From Streptomyces sp. TRM68416 (GTDB lineage Bacteria; Actinomycetota; Actinomycetes; Streptomycetales; Streptomycetaceae), in the NCBI RefSeq assembly GCF_014596915.1, contig NZ_JACVWU010000020.1:1-64000 (forward strand): a DNA stretch of 64,000 nt. Reading direction: 5' to 3'. The notes under the pieces were generated by a model. The model searched no databases. It had not been told where the DNA came from and saw only the letters and a program-made list of their open reading frames with translations. Shown in pieces: positions 1 to 7,486 of the stretch; position 1 is the first letter of the stretch; each line of letters opens with the position of its first letter. Position numbers and translations under genes: made by a program.

Positions 1-23
1 TGCTCGGCCGCTTGGCCAGCGAC

Positions 24-65
24 TGCGGCTGCGGCTGCGGCTGCGGCTGCGGCTGCGGCTGCGGC
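24..65. repeat. Hexanucleotide microsatellite (TGCGGC)7
   Basis: Seven uninterrupted copies of TGCGGC lie just past the 3' end of the uracil-DNA glycosylase gene. Nothing else can be assigned to bases 1-71, and whether a gene continues to the left cannot be seen. Confidence 0.9.
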
Positions 66-71
66 AGGAGG

Positions 72-806
72 TCATCGCGGGCCGGCTCCGTCCCGGCGGC
101 CCTGACCGTCGTACGGCACCGTCGTCAGGCCCGCCTCCGTGGCCGCCGTGCGCAGCACCCCCCGCAGCATCTCGGGGGTCAGCCGGCCGGTGAAGGTGTT
201 GCGCTGGCTGACGTGGAAGCAGCCGAAGAGGCCGAGCCCGTCGAGGGGGACCCGTGCCCCGTGGGCGAAGACCGGGCGCGGTCTCGGCACTTGCCGGCCC
301 GCCTCCGCCAGCGCGGGCAGCGTCGCCTGCCAGCCGAACGCGCCGAGCGCGACGACCGCCCGCAGGGTCGGCCGGAGCAGCCGCAGCTCCTGGACGAGCC
401 AGGGGCGGCAGGTGTCGCGTTCCCCGGGTGTCGGCTTGTTGGCGGGCGGCGCGCAGTGCACGGGCGAGGTGACCCGCACGCCGTGCAGCTCCAGGCCGTC
501 ATCCGCGGCCACCGATGTGGGCTGCGACGCCAGACCGAGGTCGTACAGCGCCCGGTACAGCACGTCCCCGGACCGGTCGCCGGTGAACATGCGCCCAGTG
601 CGGTTGCCGCCGTGCGCGGCCGGGGCGAGCCCGACGATCAGCAGCCGGGCGTCGGGCGGCCCGAAGCCCGGTACCGGGCGCCCCCAGTACGTCTGGTCCG
701 CGAAGGCCGCCCGCTTGGTGCGGGCCACCTCCTCGCGCCAGGCGACCAGCCGAGGGCAGGCGCGGCAGCCCGCGATCCGCCGGTCCAGCTCGGCGAGAAC
801 GTCCAT
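72..806 (-). CDS. Uracil-DNA glycosylase, family 5 (UdgB-like)
   Basis: The 244-residue product fits the family-5 uracil-DNA glycosylases, iron-sulfur enzymes that excise uracil and other deaminated bases from DNA. An N-terminal C-x2-C (GCRACPRL) and later cysteines in SPVHCAPP and ERDTC fit the 4Fe-4S ligands. GLAPAAHGGNRTGRMFTGD is the active-site loop, and FHVSQRNTFTG is the DNA-binding segment near the C-terminus. The length is normal for the family. The gene diverges from the S4-protein gene across a 54-bp spacer that must hold both promoters. Family assignment is confident; the exact substrate range cannot be read from sequence. Confidence 0.9.
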   Translation of the reverse strand: MDVLAELDRRIAGCRACPRLVAWREEVARTKRAAFADQTYWGRPVPGFGPPDARLLIVGLAPAAHGGNRTGRMFTGDRSGDVLYRALYDLGLASQPTSVAADDGLELHGVRVTSPVHCAPPANKPTPGERDTCRPWLVQELRLLRPTLRAVVALGAFGWQATLPALAEAGRQVPRPRPVFAHGARVPLDGLGLFGCFHVSQRNTFTGRLTPEMLRGVLRTAATEAGLTTVPYDGQGRRDGAGPR

Positions 807-860
807 GCCCCCACCGTAGGGCCCGGCCGGGCGCCGGGCTCAGCGGCTAAGGTCGGGAGC

Positions 861-1337
861 ATGACGTTGCACGGTGACGAGGACAAGTCCGCGGCCGACC
901 GGAAGAGCGCCGCAGCCGCTGCCGCCGACGCCGCCGGTCCGCAGTCCGGCGAAACCGTGCGCATCGACAGCTGGATCTGGGCCGTGCGGCTGATCAAGAC
1001 GCGTTCGCTGGGCGCCGCCGCCTGCAAGGGCGGGCATGTGCGGGTGAACGGCGAGCGGGTCAAGCCCGCGTACGCCGTGCGCGTCGGCGACGAGGTGCGG
1101 CTGCGGCACGAGGGCCGCGAGCGGATCGTCGTGGTCAAGCGCCTGATCCGCAAGCGGGTCGGCGCCCCGGTGGCGGTCCAGTGCTACGTCGACAACTCCC
1201 CGCCTCCCCCGCCCCGCGAGGCCGTCGCACCGGCCGGCATCCGCGACCGCGGCGCGGGCCGCCCGACCAAGCGCGACCGCCGCGACCTGGAGCGCCTGCG
1301 CGCCCTGGAGAAGGGCGGCCGCCCCGGGGCACGGTGA
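861..1337 (+). CDS. S4-domain RNA-binding protein (Hsp15/RlbA-like)
   Basis: This 158-residue protein has one S4 RNA-binding domain at about residues 33-95 (RIDSWIWAVRLIKTRS, then GHVRVNGERVKP and VGDEVRLR). The order matches Hsp15-type proteins, which in other bacteria bind free 50S subunits carrying stalled nascent chains. The N-terminus is an alanine-rich low-complexity stretch and the C-terminus is a basic tail (RPTKRDRRDLERLRALEK). The ATG at 861 is preferred because the reading frame further upstream encodes only repeat-like sequence and overlaps the divergent glycosylase gene. Cytosolic; the ribosome-rescue role is inferred from the family. Confidence 0.88.
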   Translation: MTLHGDEDKSAADRKSAAAAAADAAGPQSGETVRIDSWIWAVRLIKTRSLGAAACKGGHVRVNGERVKPAYAVRVGDEVRLRHEGRERIVVVKRLIRKRVGAPVAVQCYVDNSPPPPPREAVAPAGIRDRGAGRPTKRDRRDLERLRALEKGGRPGAR

Positions 1338-1354
1338 CGCCGGCCGGACACGCG

Positions 1355-1420
1355 ATGACGGGGACGTACATGCGGTGACGAGGACGTACGTGCGGTGACG
1401 GGGACGTACGTGCGGTGACG
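1355..1420 (+). repeat. 20-bp tandem repeat after the S4 gene
   Basis: Just over three copies of a 20-bp unit (GTGACGRGGACGTACGTGCG) lie between the S4 gene and the convergent DoxX gene. No terminator-like hairpin with a T-tract is evident inside it. Confidence 0.85.
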
Positions 1421-1477
1421 GCCGCGCCCGCGGGACAAGTCCCCTGCCGGGCGCGACCGTCACCGTACGTACGCCGC

Positions 1478-1924
1478 TCACGCGCCGCGCCGCACCAGCC
1501 GCAGCAGCTCCGCGTTGTGGCCGCGCCGCGCCCAGGCGATCAGGGCGAGCGGGACGATCAGGATGAGCGGGGTGGCCGCGTTCTCCCCGTCGAGGAGGGA
1601 GAGCTGGACGACGAACGCGCCGACCATGAGCGCGCTGAGCGCGATCCCCGCCAGCGACCGCAGCACCGGGATCAACAGGGCGACGGCTCCGGCCAGTTCG
1701 AGCAGGCCGATGGTGTACATGCCCGCGCTGCCCCAGCCCATGTCGGCGAACACGTCGACGGCCGAGGAGTGCGCGATCAGCTTCGGCATCGCGCCCGCGA
1801 CGGCGAAGAACAGCGCGAGCAGGATCTCCAGGCCGCGCAGGGCGATCCGGGCGCGGCGGCCGCGGGCGGTCGCGGACTCGGCGACGACGGTACGGGCGGG
1901 GGCGGGAGCGGTGGTCTCGGACAT
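1478..1924 (-). CDS. DoxX family membrane protein
   Basis: A 148-residue protein with four predicted membrane helices: LEILLALFFAVAGAMPKL, a helix around MYTIGLLELAGAVALLIPVL, one in LAGIALSALMVGAFVVQL and one in LILIVPLALIAWARR. The conserved GxxKL-like turn after helix 1 (AGAMPKLIAH) and the Gly/Glu in helix 2 (GLLELAGA) are DoxX/MauE hallmarks. In mycobacteria DoxX relatives belong to a membrane oxidoreductase complex acting in redox stress. No partner gene is adjacent, so a specific role is not claimed. It stands alone, convergent with the S4 gene. Confidence 0.85.
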   Translation of the reverse strand: MSETTAPAPARTVVAESATARGRRARIALRGLEILLALFFAVAGAMPKLIAHSSAVDVFADMGWGSAGMYTIGLLELAGAVALLIPVLRSLAGIALSALMVGAFVVQLSLLDGENAATPLILIVPLALIAWARRGHNAELLRLVRRGA

Positions 1925-1990
1925 GAGGCTCTCCTGGGGCAGTCGGTCCGTGGTGCTGTCGGAGAGGTAGACCGTCCCCCGGGGCGGAAC

Positions 1991-2917
1991 TCATCGCTGT
2001 CCGCCGGAAGTTGCTGACCCGTCCGACCGGGCGAGCGGGAACCACCCGTGTCCGACGTACCAGTGACCGCCCGCCCGCAGATGGTCTCCCACGGCCCGCT
2101 CGACGGCCGTACGCCGGGGCAGGCGCTCGACCGCCGACTCCGGGTCCCCGAACACGAATCCGACGGGATCGGTGTCGGCCGGTTCCGTGTCCTCGTGGGT
2201 GGGGCGGAAGCGCTCCTGGAAGCGGACGATGTTGGAGTCGGCCGGCAGATACCGCTTGAGCTGCGGATCGAGCAGCCAGGAGTGGCAGGTCACCACCCGG
2301 TGCTTCTCCTCCGGGTAGTACCGGGCGAAGAACTCCCCGGCCAGCGCCACGGACCGGTCGCAGGCGGCCGGGGACAGCGGTCCGTGGCAGTCGGGGACGT
2401 GCACGTTCAGACACGGCGTGCCGGGCGCAGAGCCCACTCCCGCCGCGGTCCGCCCGCCCAGCCGCGTCCGCTCGAACTGGAGCCGCCCCAGCTGGTACAG
2501 CTCCCCGCGGAAGTGATGCGTCAGCCAGCGCGGGACCAGCACGCCCGCGCTGCCGTGCCGCCTGCGGTGCAGCGCCATGTTCCGCCCGAGATCGGCGAGG
2601 GTACGCCGGGACACGTCGGCGGGGATGCCGCGCTCGCGGTGGTACGCGCGCGTGTACGGCAGCGTCGCGACGAAGACGTAGAGGGGGAAGCAGCGCTGCA
2701 GCGGGCCCGAGGGCCAGTCCGGCTCCAGCAGTTCGACGGCCGCGCCGGTCTCTCCCATTCCCCGGACGAGTTCCTCGACCGACGCCTCCAGAAAGCGCCG
2801 CAGCTCCGGATCGTCGGTGACGCGGCGGCCCATGCGGGCGAGTTCGTTGATGTCCTCGTGCGGGACGCCCAGGTCGATCAGGATCTCGGGCAGAGCGTCG
2901 CCGTCCGGCAGCAGCAC
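1991..2917 (-). CDS. Acyltransferase-like protein (GNAT-like C-terminal domain)
   Basis: This 308-residue soluble protein resembles Streptomyces proteins annotated as acyltransferases with a GNAT-like C-terminal domain. An all-helical N-terminal half (residues 1-150, including a TLPYTRAYHRERGIP stretch) is followed by a segment with LNVHVPDCHGPLSPAACDRS and a conserved core VVTCHSWLLDPQLKRYLPADSNI. The start is GTG at 2917, preceded on the minus strand by AGAGGGG at about 9 nt. It diverges from the small membrane-protein gene at 2986. Acyl donor and acceptor are unknown, and the family call is from memory of similar proteins. Confidence 0.6.
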   Translation of the reverse strand: MLLPDGDALPEILIDLGVPHEDINELARMGRRVTDDPELRRFLEASVEELVRGMGETGAAVELLEPDWPSGPLQRCFPLYVFVATLPYTRAYHRERGIPADVSRRTLADLGRNMALHRRRHGSAGVLVPRWLTHHFRGELYQLGRLQFERTRLGGRTAAGVGSAPGTPCLNVHVPDCHGPLSPAACDRSVALAGEFFARYYPEEKHRVVTCHSWLLDPQLKRYLPADSNIVRFQERFRPTHEDTEPADTDPVGFVFGDPESAVERLPRRTAVERAVGDHLRAGGHWYVGHGWFPLARSDGSATSGGQR

Positions 2918-2985
2918 GACAGAAGTCCCCTCTTTGTGAACGCCTCCTTCGCAGAGTACGGTCCACAGCAGGAGCGGTGACGGCG

Positions 2986-3246
2986 ATGCGTACGGGCAGT
3001 GAGCCCAGGACCGCGCGCAGTGCCCTGCGGATGCGGTTCTGGCTGAGCGTGTGGGGGCTGGTCTGGGCGCTCTTCGGGACGGTGGCGTTCGCGCTGGCCG
3101 GGCGCATCGGCTGGGCCGTGGCCTGCGGGGTGCTGACGCTGGTGGTCACCGTCGACATGGCCGTGATCGTCCGGCACATCCGGCAGGGCCCGCACTACCA
3201 GCCGGGCCCGGACATCCCGCCGTACCGGCCGCTGGACGACCGATGA
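2986..3246 (+). CDS. Small two-helix membrane protein (DUF6343-like)
   Basis: An 86-residue protein with two membrane helices (FWLSVWGLVWALFGTVAFAL and WAVACGVLTLVVTVDMAVIV) followed by a conserved-looking polar tail (HIRQGPHYQPGPDIPPYRPLDD). It resembles the Streptomyces DUF6343 proteins, which have no known function. ATG 2986 is chosen over GTG 2977 because GGAG at 2971-2974 is too close to the GTG but correctly spaced from the ATG. Confidence 0.7.
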   Translation: MRTGSEPRTARSALRMRFWLSVWGLVWALFGTVAFALAGRIGWAVACGVLTLVVTVDMAVIVRHIRQGPHYQPGPDIPPYRPLDDR

Positions 3247-3258
3247 CACCGCCCGCCG

Positions 3259-3390
3259 GAGGCCCACCGGCACCACCGCCCGACCGAGGTCCACCGGCGC
3301 CACCGCCCGACCGACACCACCGCCCCCCCGAGGCCCACCGGCACCACCACCCCGGGATGCCCGCCGGCACCACCGGCACCACCGGCACCA
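3259..3390. repeat. 27-bp and 9-bp proline-like minisatellite
   Basis: Two near-identical 27-bp units begin at 3259 and 3286, then degenerate into a 9-bp GGCACCACC array. The stretch lies between convergent genes and open frames through it show no conserved features, so it is read as non-coding repeat. Confidence 0.7.
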
Positions 3391-3401
3391 CGGCCCTCCC
3401 C

Positions 3402-3782
3402 TCACGACTCGAACCGCGCCGCCTTCAGATACTGCGGGTTCGGGTCCAGCGCGGCGGCCAGCCGGAAGTGGCGTACTGCCTGCTCGTCGCGCCCCTGGCG
3501 CTCGTAGGTGCGGGCGAGCGCGAAGTGCGCGAACGCGTTGTCCGGCTCGCGCTCCAGCACGATCGTGAACTCCAGCTCGGCGGGCCGCAGTTGAGCGGCG
3601 GCGAAGAAGGCGCGCGCCCGCAGCAGCCGGGCAGCGGTGTTCTCCGGGTGCGCGGCGATCACGCCGTCGAGCAGCTTCACCGCACCCCGCGGGTCCCGCG
3701 CGGCCAGCAGGTGCTCGGCGGCACGGAAGTCGATGACATGCGTCTCCGGAGTACGTCCGGTCGAACCGCTGTTCTCGGGCAC
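3402..3782 (-). CDS. Tetratricopeptide repeat protein
   Basis: A 126-residue protein made mostly of TPR helices. Repeats run over about residues 20-52 (AEHLLAARDPRGAVKLLDGV), 53-85 (NTAARLLRARAFFAAAQL) and 87-120 (NAFAHFALARTYERQGRDEQA, with the canonical A/Y/G/A pattern). TPR proteins are protein-interaction scaffolds; the partner is unknown. The start is GTG 3782 with GAAGGA about 8 nt upstream. It is 28 bp downstream of coaE on the same strand and is probably the last gene of the PAC2-coaE-TPR transcript. Confidence 0.88.
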   Translation of the reverse strand: MPENSGSTGRTPETHVIDFRAAEHLLAARDPRGAVKLLDGVIAAHPENTAARLLRARAFFAAAQLRPAELEFTIVLEREPDNAFAHFALARTYERQGRDEQAVRHFRLAAALDPNPQYLKAARFES

Positions 3783-3810
3783 GGCAGAGTCCTTCCCTTG
3801 CTGGAAGGGT

Positions 3811-4449
3811 TCAACGCCCCGACGGGGTGCGGCTATTCCCGCCCGCCCCGGGGCCGTGCGCCCTGCGCACCAGCTCCGCCCACACGTCGTTCACCCGCTG
3901 CTCCAGCTCCGGCAGGGGTACGTCGTTGTCGATGACGATGTCGGCGACGGCCCGGCGCTGCTCGCGGGTCGCCTGGGCGGCCATGCGCGCGCGGGAGTCC
4001 TGCTCGGTCATGCCGCGCAGCCGGACCAGTCGGTCGAGCTGGGTCTCGGGGCTCGCGTCGACGACCACCACGAGGTCGTACAGGGGCGCCAGGCCGTTCT
4101 CGGTGAGGAGCGGGACGTCGTGGACGACGACGGCGTCCTCGGCGGCGGCCTCCTCCAGCTCGCGGGAGCGGGCGCCCACCAGGGGGTGCACGATCGCGTT
4201 GAGGACGGCGAGCTTCTCCGGGTCGGCGAAGACGATGGAGCCGAGCTTCGGCCGGTCCAGGCTGCCGTCGGCGGTGAGCACCTCCTCGCCGAAGGCGTCC
4301 ACGACCGCGGCGAGGCCGGGTGTCCCGGGCGCCACGACCTCGCGTGCGATGCGGTCCGCGTCGATCAGCACGGCCCCGTGCGCCACGAGCAGCCGCGACA
4401 CCTCGCTCTTGCCGGCGCCGATGCCGCCGGTCAGGCCCACTTTCAGCAT
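3811..4449 (-). CDS. coaE: Dephospho-CoA kinase
   Basis: CoaE phosphorylates the 3'-hydroxyl of dephospho-CoA with ATP, the last step of coenzyme A synthesis. The 212-residue product starts with the P-loop (VGLTGGIGAGKSEVSRLL), followed by the substrate-binding LIDADRIAREVV, the VHPLV motif, HDVPLLTE, and the lid region ending QDSRARMAAQAT. Length is typical; some mycobacterial homologues carry an extra C-terminal domain that is absent here. ATG 4449 is chosen because the frame upstream overlaps the PAC2 gene and carries no conserved sequence. It sits between the PAC2 and TPR genes with spacers of about 30 bp. Confidence 0.96.
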   Translation of the reverse strand: MLKVGLTGGIGAGKSEVSRLLVAHGAVLIDADRIAREVVAPGTPGLAAVVDAFGEEVLTADGSLDRPKLGSIVFADPEKLAVLNAIVHPLVGARSRELEEAAAEDAVVVHDVPLLTENGLAPLYDLVVVVDASPETQLDRLVRLRGMTEQDSRARMAAQATREQRRAVADIVIDNDVPLPELEQRVNDVWAELVRRAHGPGAGGNSRTPSGR

Positions 4450-4480
4450 GACCGGCAGCTTACGGCCCGGCCCGCGGGCG

Positions 4481-5419
4481 TCAGCCGTCGCCCTCCCGCT
4501 CCGCCAGGAACTTCTCGAACTCCCGCCCGATCTCGTCCGCCGACGGGATGTCCACGGGCTCGGCGAGCATGTTCCCCCGCGTCTCGGCCCCGGCCGCGGC
4601 GTCGTACTGGTGCTCAAGGCCCTGCACGAGCGCCACGAGTTCCTCGTCGCCCTCGCGGATCTGCCGGTCGATCTCGGTCTGCGTGCGGTGGGCGTCGGTG
4701 CGCAGGGCGTGCGCGACGCCGGGGAGCACCAGGCCGGTGGCGGCCGTGATGGCCTCCAGGACGGTGAGGGCCGCGTCCGGGTACGGGGAGCGGGCGATGT
4801 AGTGGGGCACGTGCGCGGCGACGCCCAGGACCTCGTGCCCGGCCTGCATCAGGCGGTACTCCAGCAGCGACTCGGCGCTGCCGGGGACCTGTGCCTCCTC
4901 GAAGGGGCTGCGGTGGCCCGGGACGAGGTCGACGCGGTTGCCGTGCGGGGTGAGGCCGACGGGGCGGGTGTGCGGGACGCCCATGGGGATCCCGTGGAAG
5001 TTCACGGAGAGCCGGACGCCGAGCCGCTCCACGATCTGCTGCACGGCGGCCGCGAAGCGCTCCCACTCCACGTCGGGCTCGGGGCCGGACAGCAGCAGGA
5101 AGGGCGCCCCGGTGGCGTCCTGGACCAGCCGTACCTCGATGGCCGGCACCTCGTAGTCGGTCCACTGGTCGCGCTTGAACGTCAGCAGCGGGCGGCGGGC
5201 GCGATAGTCCACGAGCCGGTCGTGGTCGAACCGGGCCACGAGCTGGTGGGGCAACGAGTCGAGCAGCCGGTCGACGATCTGGTCGCCGGTCTCGCCCGCG
5301 TCGATGTATCCGTCGAAGTGGTAGAGCATGACAAGTCCGGCCGACTCCTGGGCGAGCGCCATGTCGACGACGGCCAGGCCCTTCGGCTCCCAGGCGTACA
5401 AATCCTGCGGATCAAGCAC
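4481..5419 (-). CDS. PAC2 (proteasome assembly chaperone) family protein
   Basis: A 312-residue cytosolic protein of the PAC2 family, common in actinobacteria and archaea and related in fold to eukaryotic proteasome assembly chaperones. Recognisable segments are MLYHFDGYIDAGETGDQIV near the N-terminus, FNFHGIPMGVPHTRPVGL-like sequence at about residue 140, and GVAAHVPHYIARSPYPDAAL at about 200. Whether the bacterial proteins assist the 20S proteasome is unproven, and no proteasome gene is in the window. The start is GTG 5419 with a strong GGAGGAG 7 nt upstream. A 15-bp perfect palindrome sits about 19 bp upstream of the start. Confidence 0.88.
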   Translation of the reverse strand: MLDPQDLYAWEPKGLAVVDMALAQESAGLVMLYHFDGYIDAGETGDQIVDRLLDSLPHQLVARFDHDRLVDYRARRPLLTFKRDQWTDYEVPAIEVRLVQDATGAPFLLLSGPEPDVEWERFAAAVQQIVERLGVRLSVNFHGIPMGVPHTRPVGLTPHGNRVDLVPGHRSPFEEAQVPGSAESLLEYRLMQAGHEVLGVAAHVPHYIARSPYPDAALTVLEAITAATGLVLPGVAHALRTDAHRTQTEIDRQIREGDEELVALVQGLEHQYDAAAGAETRGNMLAEPVDIPSADEIGREFEKFLAEREGDG

Positions 5420-5437
5420 AGTGACCGCTCCTCCTCG

Positions 5438-5452
5438 TGTTCACAGTGAACA
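5438..5452. promoter_or_regulatory. Palindromic operator candidate upstream of the PAC2 gene
   Basis: TGTTCACAGTGAACA has perfect 7-bp arms around one central base. It lies 19-33 bp upstream of the PAC2 start, next to the ribosome-binding site, so a bound dimeric repressor would block transcription or initiation. CACAGTGA also recurs at 5418. The regulator is unknown. Confidence 0.5.
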
Positions 5453-5550
5453 ACGCGGAGGACCGGACGGGCATTCCCGTGATCTTGGCCGTCGGGGACC
5501 TTCTTGACCGGAGTCGACCGGAGGTCGAGGGACTCTCCCGGGGAACGACC

Positions 5551-5582
5551 GAGGGGCCGCACCCTTTCGGGTGCGGCCCCTC
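5551..5582 (-). terminator. Terminator hairpin downstream of rpsA
   Basis: A perfect 14-bp stem (GAGGGGCCGCACCC and its complement) with a TTTC loop lies 35 bp past the rpsA stop. There is no clear U-tract, as is common for Streptomyces terminators. Confidence 0.8.
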
Positions 5583-5616
5583 AAGCCGTCAACTGCCCAT
5601 CAGCCAGAAGCTGACG

Positions 5617-7116
5617 TCAGCTCTGACCACCGGCCAGCTTCTCGCGCAGCGCGGCCAGCGCCTCGTCCGAGGCCAGCGCACCGGAGTTGTCCGGGCCCTC
5701 GGAGGAGTACGAGCCACCACCGGACGCGGCCGGAGCCGCACCCGCCGCGTCGCCGCCCTCGGCCGCGGCAGCGGCGTCGGCCTCGCGGGACTTGATGACC
5801 TGCTGCTGGTGCTGCTCGAAGCGGGACTGCGCCTCGGCGTACTGGCGCTCCCACTCCTCACGCTGCTTCTCGTACCCCTCGAGCCAGTCGTTGGTCTCGG
5901 GGTCGAAGCCCTCGGGGTAGATGTAGTTGCCCTGGTCGTCGTAGGACGCGGCCATGCCGTACAGGGTCGGGTCGAACTCGACCGCGGCCGGGTCGGCGCC
6001 GAAGGACTCGTTGGCCTGCTTCAGCGAGAGGCTGATGCGGCGGCGCTCCAGGTCGATGTCGATGACCTTGACGAAGATCTCGTCGTTGACCTGGACGACC
6101 TGCTCCGGGATCTCCACGTGGCGCTCGGCCAGCTCGGAGATGTGGACCAGGCCCTCGATGCCCTCGTCCACGCGGACGAACGCACCGAACGGAACGAGCT
6201 TGGTGACCTTACCCGGGACGACCTGACCGATCTGGTGGGTCCGGGCGAACTGCTGCCACGGGTCTTCCTGGGTCGCCTTCAGCGACAGGGAGACACGCTC
6301 GCGGTCCATGTCGACGTCGAGGACCTCGACGGTGACCTCCTGGCCGACCTCGACAACCTCGGACGGGTGGTCGATGTGCTTCCAGGACAGCTCGGAGACG
6401 TGGACCAGACCGTCGACGCCACCCAGGTCCACGAAGGCACCGAAGTTGACGATCGAGGAGACCACACCGGAGCGGACCTGACCCTTCTGGAGGGTCGTGA
6501 GGAACGTCTGGCGGACCTCGGACTGGGTCTGCTCCAGCCAGGCACGGCGGGACAGGACCACGTTGTTGCGGTTCTTGTCCAGCTCGATGATCTTGGCTTC
6601 GAGCTCCTTGCCCACGTAGGGCTGGAGGTCGCGGACGCGGCGCATCTCGACCAGGGAGGCCGGGAGGAAGCCACGGAGGCCGATGTCGAGGATGAGACCA
6701 CCCTTGACGACCTCGATGACGGTACCGGTGACGATCCCGTCCTCTTCCTTGATCTTCTCGATGGTGCCCCAGGCACGCTCGTACTGGGCGCGCTTCTTCG
6801 AGAGGATCAGGCGGCCTTCCTTGTCCTCCTTCTGGAGGACCAGGGCCTCGATCTCGTCACCGACGGCGACGACCTCGTTGGGGTCGACGTCGTGCTTGAT
6901 CGAGAGCTCGCGGCTCGGGATAACGCCTTCGGTCTTGTAACCGATGTCGAGCAGGACCTCGTCCCGGTCGACCTTCACGATGACGCCGTCGACGATGTCG
7001 CCGTCGTTGAAGTACTTGATCGTCTCGTCGATCGCGGCGAGGAAGGCTTCCTCGTTACCGATGTCGTTGACCGCTACCTGCGGGGTGGTGGCGGTGGTCT
7101 CGGTGCTGCTCGTCAT
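5617..7116 (-). CDS. rpsA: 30S ribosomal protein S1
   Basis: S1 binds mRNA and helps position it on the 30S subunit. The 499-residue product has four S1 RNA-binding domains, at roughly residues 36-105, 120-190, 208-277 and 294-363; the last two carry the clear motifs VNFGAFVDLGGVDGLVHVSEL and VPFGAFVRVDEGIEGLVHISEL. Four domains is the usual actinobacterial form, against six in E. coli. The C-terminal 130 residues are a charged linker and a Gly/Ala/Ser-rich tail. The start MTSSTETTA is set at 7116 because the upstream frame lies in the long transcribed leader and is not S1-like. A strong promoter is visible at 7316-7344. Confidence 0.97.
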   Translation of the reverse strand: MTSSTETTATTPQVAVNDIGNEEAFLAAIDETIKYFNDGDIVDGVIVKVDRDEVLLDIGYKTEGVIPSRELSIKHDVDPNEVVAVGDEIEALVLQKEDKEGRLILSKKRAQYERAWGTIEKIKEEDGIVTGTVIEVVKGGLILDIGLRGFLPASLVEMRRVRDLQPYVGKELEAKIIELDKNRNNVVLSRRAWLEQTQSEVRQTFLTTLQKGQVRSGVVSSIVNFGAFVDLGGVDGLVHVSELSWKHIDHPSEVVEVGQEVTVEVLDVDMDRERVSLSLKATQEDPWQQFARTHQIGQVVPGKVTKLVPFGAFVRVDEGIEGLVHISELAERHVEIPEQVVQVNDEIFVKVIDIDLERRRISLSLKQANESFGADPAAVEFDPTLYGMAASYDDQGNYIYPEGFDPETNDWLEGYEKQREEWERQYAEAQSRFEQHQQQVIKSREADAAAAAEGGDAAGAAPAASGGGSYSSEGPDNSGALASDEALAALREKLAGGQS

Positions 7117-7213
7117 GTGGGAAAGGGCTCCGGTACGGACATTGAAGTCGTAGGTACTGCTACGCCGGGAGCCCGTATCGCTCTGAAGACGCCGGACAGC
7201 CAAGGAAGCGCCC

Positions 7214-7249
7214 CACCGGCGAACCGGTGATGCGCCTCGACAACCGAGG
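7214..7249 (-). promoter_or_regulatory. Two hairpins in the rpsA 5' leader
   Basis: Within the approximately 190-nt leader there are two short perfect hairpins: CACCGG-CGAA-CCGGTG (7214-7229) and CCTCG-ACAAC-CGAGG (7235-7249). Since S1 autoregulates through its leader in proteobacteria, these are candidate control elements; no binding evidence is available here. Confidence 0.4.
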
Positions 7250-7315
7250 GGACATACAACAGATGCGAGCGCAGCCTGCTACGTCTGAGGTGCGCAGGCC
7301 CGCAGCGCAACTTGT

Positions 7316-7344
7316 AGCATACGGGGGCAGCCGGACAGGGTCAA
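7316..7344 (-). promoter_or_regulatory. rpsA promoter
   Basis: On the minus strand, TTGACC (-35, 7344-7339), a 17-bp spacer and TATGCT (-10, 7321-7316) form a near-consensus housekeeping-sigma promoter. Transcription would start near 7309, about 190 nt before the rpsA ATG. Confidence 0.8.
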
Positions 7345-7486
7345 TGCGCGAAGGCGCACACCCGGGGCGGATCGCCGCATTCCCGGCACAAGAACCGTCT
7401 CTGGAGGCCGCACAGGCCCGAGACACCCCTCCCGTGACACCCCGTGGGAACGAGTTGGAGGGAAGAGTACGACGAGGGAGCCGATC

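Noticed and set aside
12..1337. A single 441-residue reading frame covering the left edge through the S4 gene
   Set aside because: Only the part from 861 has family sequence; the rest is the antisense of the glycosylase gene and a microsatellite.
3146..3391. Minus-strand ORF rich in Gly/Val/Pro/Trp
   Set aside because: It reads through the 27-bp and 9-bp repeats and has no start signal or conserved feature.
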